Shown here: piece after piece, positions 20,874-24,076 of the stretch | Position numbering within the stretch: position 1 is the stretch's first letter | Layout of the letters: each line of letters opens with the position of its first letter | NCBI GenBank assembly: GCA_002424305.1 | Contig: DIQZ01000051.1 | Coordinates: 73,484-97,559 of the forward strand | Direction: 5' to 3' | Length of the DNA: 24,076 bases | Source of the DNA: Firmicutes bacterium UBA5449 | GTDB lineage: Bacteria > Bacillota > SHA-98 > UBA4971 | Program-made: the position numbers and the translations under genes | Notes under the pieces: generated by a model | The model's input: only the letters and a program-made list of their open reading frames with translations | What the model was told of the DNA's origin: nothing | The model's database searches: none

Positions 20874-22889
20874 ATGGATGCCAAAGAAATGATTATCCGC
20901 GGTAAGACAGTACAAGACGCCCTACTAATAGCCAGAGAAACCTTGGGAGTAGACGAAGACCAATTGCAGGTGGAAGTGTTGGATGAAGGCCAACAGGGTT
21001 TCTTAGGCTTACTCAGGCGTCCTGCTGTCATTCGAGTAACAGTACACCCACCGAATCAAAGTCACATATGCCAAAACCAAGACAATAAACCCGACTGCGA
21101 CGGAACAGTAGAAGTAAGGTATGGAGCTCTTTACGTATGCGACGCTATAGGTAATGGCAAGCCTGCAGTGATTACTCCCACGCCGGAAGTCATTTTGCGT
21201 GTAAACGGAGTTACCGTTATTGAACTCATACCCATACACGAAAATGACGAAATCGAACTGGACTTCCAAGAAGAAGTCTATCCTGCTCAGATAGAAATTG
21301 AAATCCCGGATGACTGCCTCACCGCTCATGTCAAGGTAACCCCGCAAATCACCATATACAACAAACTGATGGATCAAGACAGTCAAAGCATGCTCGAGCT
21401 GCTTACCGAGAGTCATGAGGTGCAAACCAAAACCATTACCCCTGACCAAATTAAGAAAGCATTGAAAGACAAAGGAGTTGTCTTCGGCCTTGACCATAGC
21501 GCAATTGGAGAAGCATCAGAGGCTGCCGACGGTGTATCTAAAATAGTGGCCAGAGGCAAACCAGTACAGCAAGGAAGGAACGGCTTCGTTGAGTACCTAT
21601 TTGACTCGGATCCTGTGAAGATTGTCTACGATGAAGACGAGAGAGCTGATTACTGGGAACGATATATTTTTCCGTCCGTAAAGAAAGGGGATGTACTGGC
21701 AGTATTGCACCCGGCAGATCCGGGAGTTGTCGGCATGAAGGTAACCGGGGAAGAAATCCCGCCCGAGCCTGTTTATGAAGATGTAATTCGCGCAAAAGAT
21801 GGCGTAAAAATCAGCGATAACGGTCAAGAAGCCATAGCTACCATATCAGGTAGACCTCTTATAGAGGGCAGTGGGATAACGTACTTAAGGGTAACTCAAT
21901 TGATGACCCATCCAGGCGATGTAGACATGACAAGTGGCAATTTGCGATTCTGGGGAGACTTATTAATTCTTGGCAACGTTACCGGAGGCATGCAAGTGTC
22001 AGCACTGGGGGACGTTACTGTGAAAGGGAACGTAACCGGTGCAACAATTCGTGCAGGCAGCAAAGTAGTGTGCCAGGGTAGCGTTATTAAGTCGGAGATC
22101 ACAGCCGGTGGTCTGACCACCTTGTATAATCAGTTAGCATCTTTAGTGGGTGAACTAGGAACTCTCATAGATGACACAATCCGAGAAGCCACTGAAGTCC
22201 ACGAACACTTATTAAGCAGCAAAGAACTAAGAACCGGATCAGATGGGCGACTCGATCAAAGTGCTATGGCCGGCATTGTTCGTCTCATCATCAAGAAGAA
22301 AGCGAAGTCAATTGAAACTCTCATTAACGAGTATGCTGTTGCCTTAGACACAACAGATCTACCGTTTCCGCCTGTCATCAATGAGTTCATTCAAACGATC
22401 AGAGAGCTCACTGATAACGTGGGAAACCCGGACTGTTATTCTCTGGAAGCCTTAGAGGATATTCTTGAAAAGAAACAGGAGGTTACCTACTTACTTGAGT
22501 CCTTACCCGACCGACCTAATGACATCGTCTGCAACTATGTCCAAAATAGTATTTTAGAGGCTGCCGGTGACATTAATGTAACGGATAAAGGCGGTTTCTA
22601 TTCAAACCTAAGAGCTGGAAGAGATGTTTCAGTACGTGGCGTCTTCCGAGGCGGGGAAATATTGGCGGATGGGAATGTATCTGTTAATGAAGCCGGTTCT
22701 CCGGGAGTATCATCAGGAGATGTAAAAATTAAGGTGGCAGGAGAATCCACAGTCAAAATTCACAAAGCATTCCCGGAAACCATAGTCCAAGTGGGTAACC
22801 GTTCTCATTATGTAAAGAAGGAGCAAGCTTGCTTGAAAGTACAACTAGGAACAAACGGCGATATTGTTCTTGAGACTTTCTCAGCCTAA
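20874..22889 (+). CDS. Jag_N-DUF342 (FapA-like) polymerising protein
   Basis: A 671-aa cytosolic protein. Residues 1-52 are a Jag_N domain (KEMIIRGKTVQDALLIARET ... GQQGFLGLLRRPAVIRVTV), as in RNA-binding Jag/KhpB proteins. The rest is DUF342/FapA: an N-terminal part with HPADPGVVGMKVTGEEIPP (about 281-299) and ISDNGQEAIA, a Gly/Val-rich right-handed beta-helix (about 347-412, GDLLILGNVTGGMQVSALGD), a helical coiled-coil arm (about 417-555) and a return beta-helix (562-600, GDINVTDKGGFYSNLRAG). The architecture and length fit the family, which is linked to flagellar assembly and bactofilin-like scaffolds. Start ATG has GGGGGTG 7 bases upstream. No flagellar genes are in the window, so the role is open. 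Confidence 0.88.
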   Translation: MDAKEMIIRGKTVQDALLIARETLGVDEDQLQVEVLDEGQQGFLGLLRRPAVIRVTVHPPNQSHICQNQDNKPDCDGTVEVRYGALYVCDAIGNGKPAVITPTPEVILRVNGVTVIELIPIHENDEIELDFQEEVYPAQIEIEIPDDCLTAHVKVTPQITIYNKLMDQDSQSMLELLTESHEVQTKTITPDQIKKALKDKGVVFGLDHSAIGEASEAADGVSKIVARGKPVQQGRNGFVEYLFDSDPVKIVYDEDERADYWERYIFPSVKKGDVLAVLHPADPGVVGMKVTGEEIPPEPVYEDVIRAKDGVKISDNGQEAIATISGRPLIEGSGITYLRVTQLMTHPGDVDMTSGNLRFWGDLLILGNVTGGMQVSALGDVTVKGNVTGATIRAGSKVVCQGSVIKSEITAGGLTTLYNQLASLVGELGTLIDDTIREATEVHEHLLSSKELRTGSDGRLDQSAMAGIVRLIIKKKAKSIETLINEYAVALDTTDLPFPPVINEFIQTIRELTDNVGNPDCYSLEALEDILEKKQEVTYLLESLPDRPNDIVCNYVQNSILEAAGDINVTDKGGFYSNLRAGRDVSVRGVFRGGEILADGNVSVNEAGSPGVSSGDVKIKVAGESTVKIHKAFPETIVQVGNRSHYVKKEQACLKVQLGTNGDIVLETFSA

Positions 22890-22899
22890 TGTACAAAAA

Positions 22900-22975
22900 T
22901 GGCACGCCTGGCAGGATTCGAACCTGCGACCCTCTGATTAGAAGTCAGATGCTCTATCCCCTGAGCTACAGGCGC
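22900..22975 (-). tRNA. tRNA-Arg (anticodon UCU)
   Basis: The 76-base minus-strand sequence folds as a complete cloverleaf: acceptor GCGCCTG (22969-22975) with CAGGCGT (one G-U), D-arm GCTC/GAGC, anticodon arm TCTGA-CTTCTAA-TCAGA with anticodon TCT, T-arm GCAGG-TTCGAAT-CCTGC, discriminator G and an encoded CCA. It reads AGA (and AGG) codons. It ends 11 bases from the convergent DUF342 gene. Confidence 0.96.
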
Positions 22976-22987
22976 GCTTGGATCTCT

Positions 22988-23016
22988 AGTTTAGCTGCAT
23001 TATTGTAATTTGTCAA
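22988..23016 (-). promoter_or_regulatory. Promoter of the tRNA-Arg gene
   Basis: On the minus strand a perfect TTGACA (23011-23016) and TAAACT (22988-22993) with 17 bases between place the start a few bases before the tRNA. Confidence 0.75.
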
Positions 23017-23021
23017 TGCTA

Positions 23022-23049
23022 GAAACAGCATTTTATTTCCTGCTGTTTC
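23022..23049 (-). terminator. Hairpin downstream of the HepT/MntA operon
   Basis: GAAACAGCA (23022-23030) and TGCTGTTTC (23041-23049) are perfect 9-base complements with a 10-base loop. The T-run is weak, but its position between the toxin gene and the tRNA promoter suggests transcription termination. The stretch 23050-23179 holds nothing I recognise. Confidence 0.45.
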
Positions 23050-23179
23050 CTGTTCCTTACGGCTTCTGGATAGTATACCTTTCCTGCAGCATTTGATTTG
23101 CCTTCCATAGACAGGCTATCCTTCATCATAATTTCTAATTCAACATGCAACTATAGATCCCTTCAGTTATGAAAAGAAG

Positions 23180-23506
23180 CTAGTCAATTAGTTTCAATAA
23201 CTGTCCTCTCAATACCTTTATGTCTATATCAATGATTTCCCATATTAGGTTTAGATTTACACCTTCATAGTCATGAACTATGCGATTTCTTAACCCTCTC
23301 ATTTTAAACCAAGGAATCTCTGGATGTCCCGTCATATACTCATTATCTAGTTTATTGACTAATTCACCGATTTGACTCAAATTGAATATACATGCTTCTA
23401 CCATCATACTGTTATTTTTGAACTCAGCGTAATCCACATTATTTGTATATTTCAATATAGAATCAATATACTTGACTATCTTCATAATAATCTTCTGATT
23501 TTTCAT
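23180..23506 (-). CDS. hepT: HepT-like toxin (HEPN RNase, Rx4HxY motif)
   Basis: A 108-aa HEPN-family protein of the HepT/DUF86 type. The active-site motif RNRIVHDY (Arg73, His78, Tyr80) is intact; in the studied type VII system these residues form the RNase site, and the Tyr is the residue modified by MntA. Other family segments are VEACIFNLSQIGELVNKLD (about 36-54) and HPEIPWFKMRGLRN. I chose ATG 23506 because GGAGGTG lies 9 bases upstream; the frame stays open to 23530, but that start has no site. It overlaps mntA by 44 bases. Base composition is clearly AT-richer than the other genes in the window, which suggests acquisition by transfer. Confidence 0.9.
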   Translation of the reverse strand: MKNQKIIMKIVKYIDSILKYTNNVDYAEFKNNSMMVEACIFNLSQIGELVNKLDNEYMTGHPEIPWFKMRGLRNRIVHDYEGVNLNLIWEIIDIDIKVLRGQLLKLID

Positions 23507-23804
23507 ATATGACCACACCTCCATCTTCAATTTCTTGTATTATTAAAGAATCTGGTTCTATATGTGATTTATCTATTAAGTCTATGTCTGCTCCTAAGGC
23601 ATCGACAAGAATTTCAAGTAATCCAACAAAATCAAGTCCTCTTAATTCCCCGTTTGTATCTATATATAAATCTATATCACTCTTATTAGTAGCTTCACCT
23701 TTTGCATATGAGCCAAATAGTATCGCTTTGTCTACTGGGTATTTTCTTAATATTTGAATTGTCTTTTCTTTGATTTGTTCAACTGAAATAGTATTAGAAG
23801 TCAT
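23463..23804 (-). CDS. mntA: MntA-like antitoxin nucleotidyltransferase (type VII)
   Basis: A 113-aa minimal nucleotidyltransferase with a complete GSx10DxD site: LFGSYAKGEATNKSDIDLYI (Gly31-Ser32, Asp43, Asp45), and a later GADIDLIDKSHI that supplies the third acidic residue. In the family MntA transfers AMP to the Tyr of HepT and so neutralises the toxin. The start ATG has GGAGG 9 bases upstream. It overlaps hepT by 44 bases. The sequence is AT-rich like hepT. The 110 bases upstream (23805-23915) are very AT-rich and must contain the promoter, which I could not define. Confidence 0.9.
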   Translation of the reverse strand: MTSNTISVEQIKEKTIQILRKYPVDKAILFGSYAKGEATNKSDIDLYIDTNGELRGLDFVGLLEILVDALGADIDLIDKSHIEPDSLIIQEIEDGGVVIYEKSEDYYEDSQVY

Positions 23805-23915
23805 GATTCATAACCTCCTTAGACTTATTTAACGATCAACCTATATGTTCATTATGTCATTAAATAGGCAAAATATATAGTTTACATGCAAATGCGATAT
23901 ATTTGATTTTGTATT

Positions 23916-24076
23916 ATGAGGACATCACTCATCCAGTACTCTGAAGCCGTCAGGCCTAAACCGAATGATGCAATAGATGGTAGGCTTAAGTCAAGCGAAG
24001 GCAAGTTTACTAATCTATTTCTCATGAAGGAGCAAGCAGCTCGGCGAAGTCTCCCACTGATTAAGAGTCAGTTGCT
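23916..24076 (+). CDS. Possible partial ORF at the right edge
   Basis: An open frame starts at ATG 23916 (MRTSLIQYSEAVRPKPNDAI...) and stays open for 53 codons to the window edge. There is no ribosome binding site and no family I know, and the base composition returns to that of the main chromosome here. The opposite strand is also open in this stretch, so it may be a gene fragment or chance. Confidence 0.25.
   Translation, partial: MRTSLIQYSEAVRPKPNDAIDGRLKSSEGKFTNLFLMKEQAARRSLPLIKSQL

Noticed and set aside
1..24076. CRISPR arrays, rRNA genes, complete insertion sequences or prophage genes
   Set aside because: I looked for spaced repeats, transposase or integrase motifs and rRNA blocks on both strands and saw none.

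Overview
The window looks like a chromosomal segment of a spore-forming Bacillota (Firmicutes), probably an anaerobe of the Clostridia/Limnochordia type. The reasons are a CotF-like spore coat protein, a ydaO/c-di-AMP riboswitch, an S-box (SAM-I) riboswitch, strong AGGAGG ribosome binding sites, and an Mrp antiporter locus built like those of anaerobes with Mbh/Mrp modules. The exact lineage cannot be fixed from the sequence. The sugar-binding protein has no lipobox, which would fit a diderm member, but that is an inference.

Layout. (1) 1-7016, minus strand: one long operon. It opens with a promoter, a c-di-AMP riboswitch and its terminator. These are followed by a SulP anion transporter and the Mrp/Mbh-type cation/proton antiporter subunits E, F, G, MbhD-like, MbhE-like, B, C, D and a second D/NuoL-like subunit that runs off the left edge. 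The C-terminal part of MrpA is split into two small genes. (2) 7425-8348: a plus-strand His-rich NicO/RcnA-like metal exporter, then a tiny gamma-glutamyltransferase remnant that seems to join the N-terminus of the enzyme to its C-terminus. (3) 8374-16566: a carbohydrate and cell-wall salvage locus. A GH130 enzyme has its own promoter. A minus-strand operon encodes a sugar-binding protein, two permeases and an exported NamZ (exo-beta-N-acetylmuramidase, DUF1343). A divergent two-domain GH3 NagZ (beta-N-acetylglucosaminidase) lies next to it. Together they look made to cut peptidoglycan sugars outside the cell, import them and finish digestion inside. The ATPase of the transporter is not in the window.

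(4) 16769-18826, minus strand: a CotF-like coat protein, an MNT/HEPN gene pair and a small HD-type (p)ppGpp-hydrolase-like protein. (5) 19009-20679, minus strand: a structured stretch, an exported protein of unknown function with three degenerate repeats and its own promoter, and then a SAM-I riboswitch with terminator. The riboswitch controls a 23-codon ORF and a 119-aa protein of unknown function, which is not a recognisable methionine gene. (6) 20874-24076: a plus-strand Jag_N-DUF342 (FapA-like) protein; a minus-strand tRNA-Arg(UCU) with its promoter; an AT-rich MntA/HepT toxin-antitoxin pair that looks acquired; and a possible plus-strand ORF running off the right edge.

The points most worth following are the c-di-AMP riboswitch heading a SulP-Mrp operon, the SAM riboswitch in front of unknown genes, and the NamZ-ABC-NagZ salvage locus.
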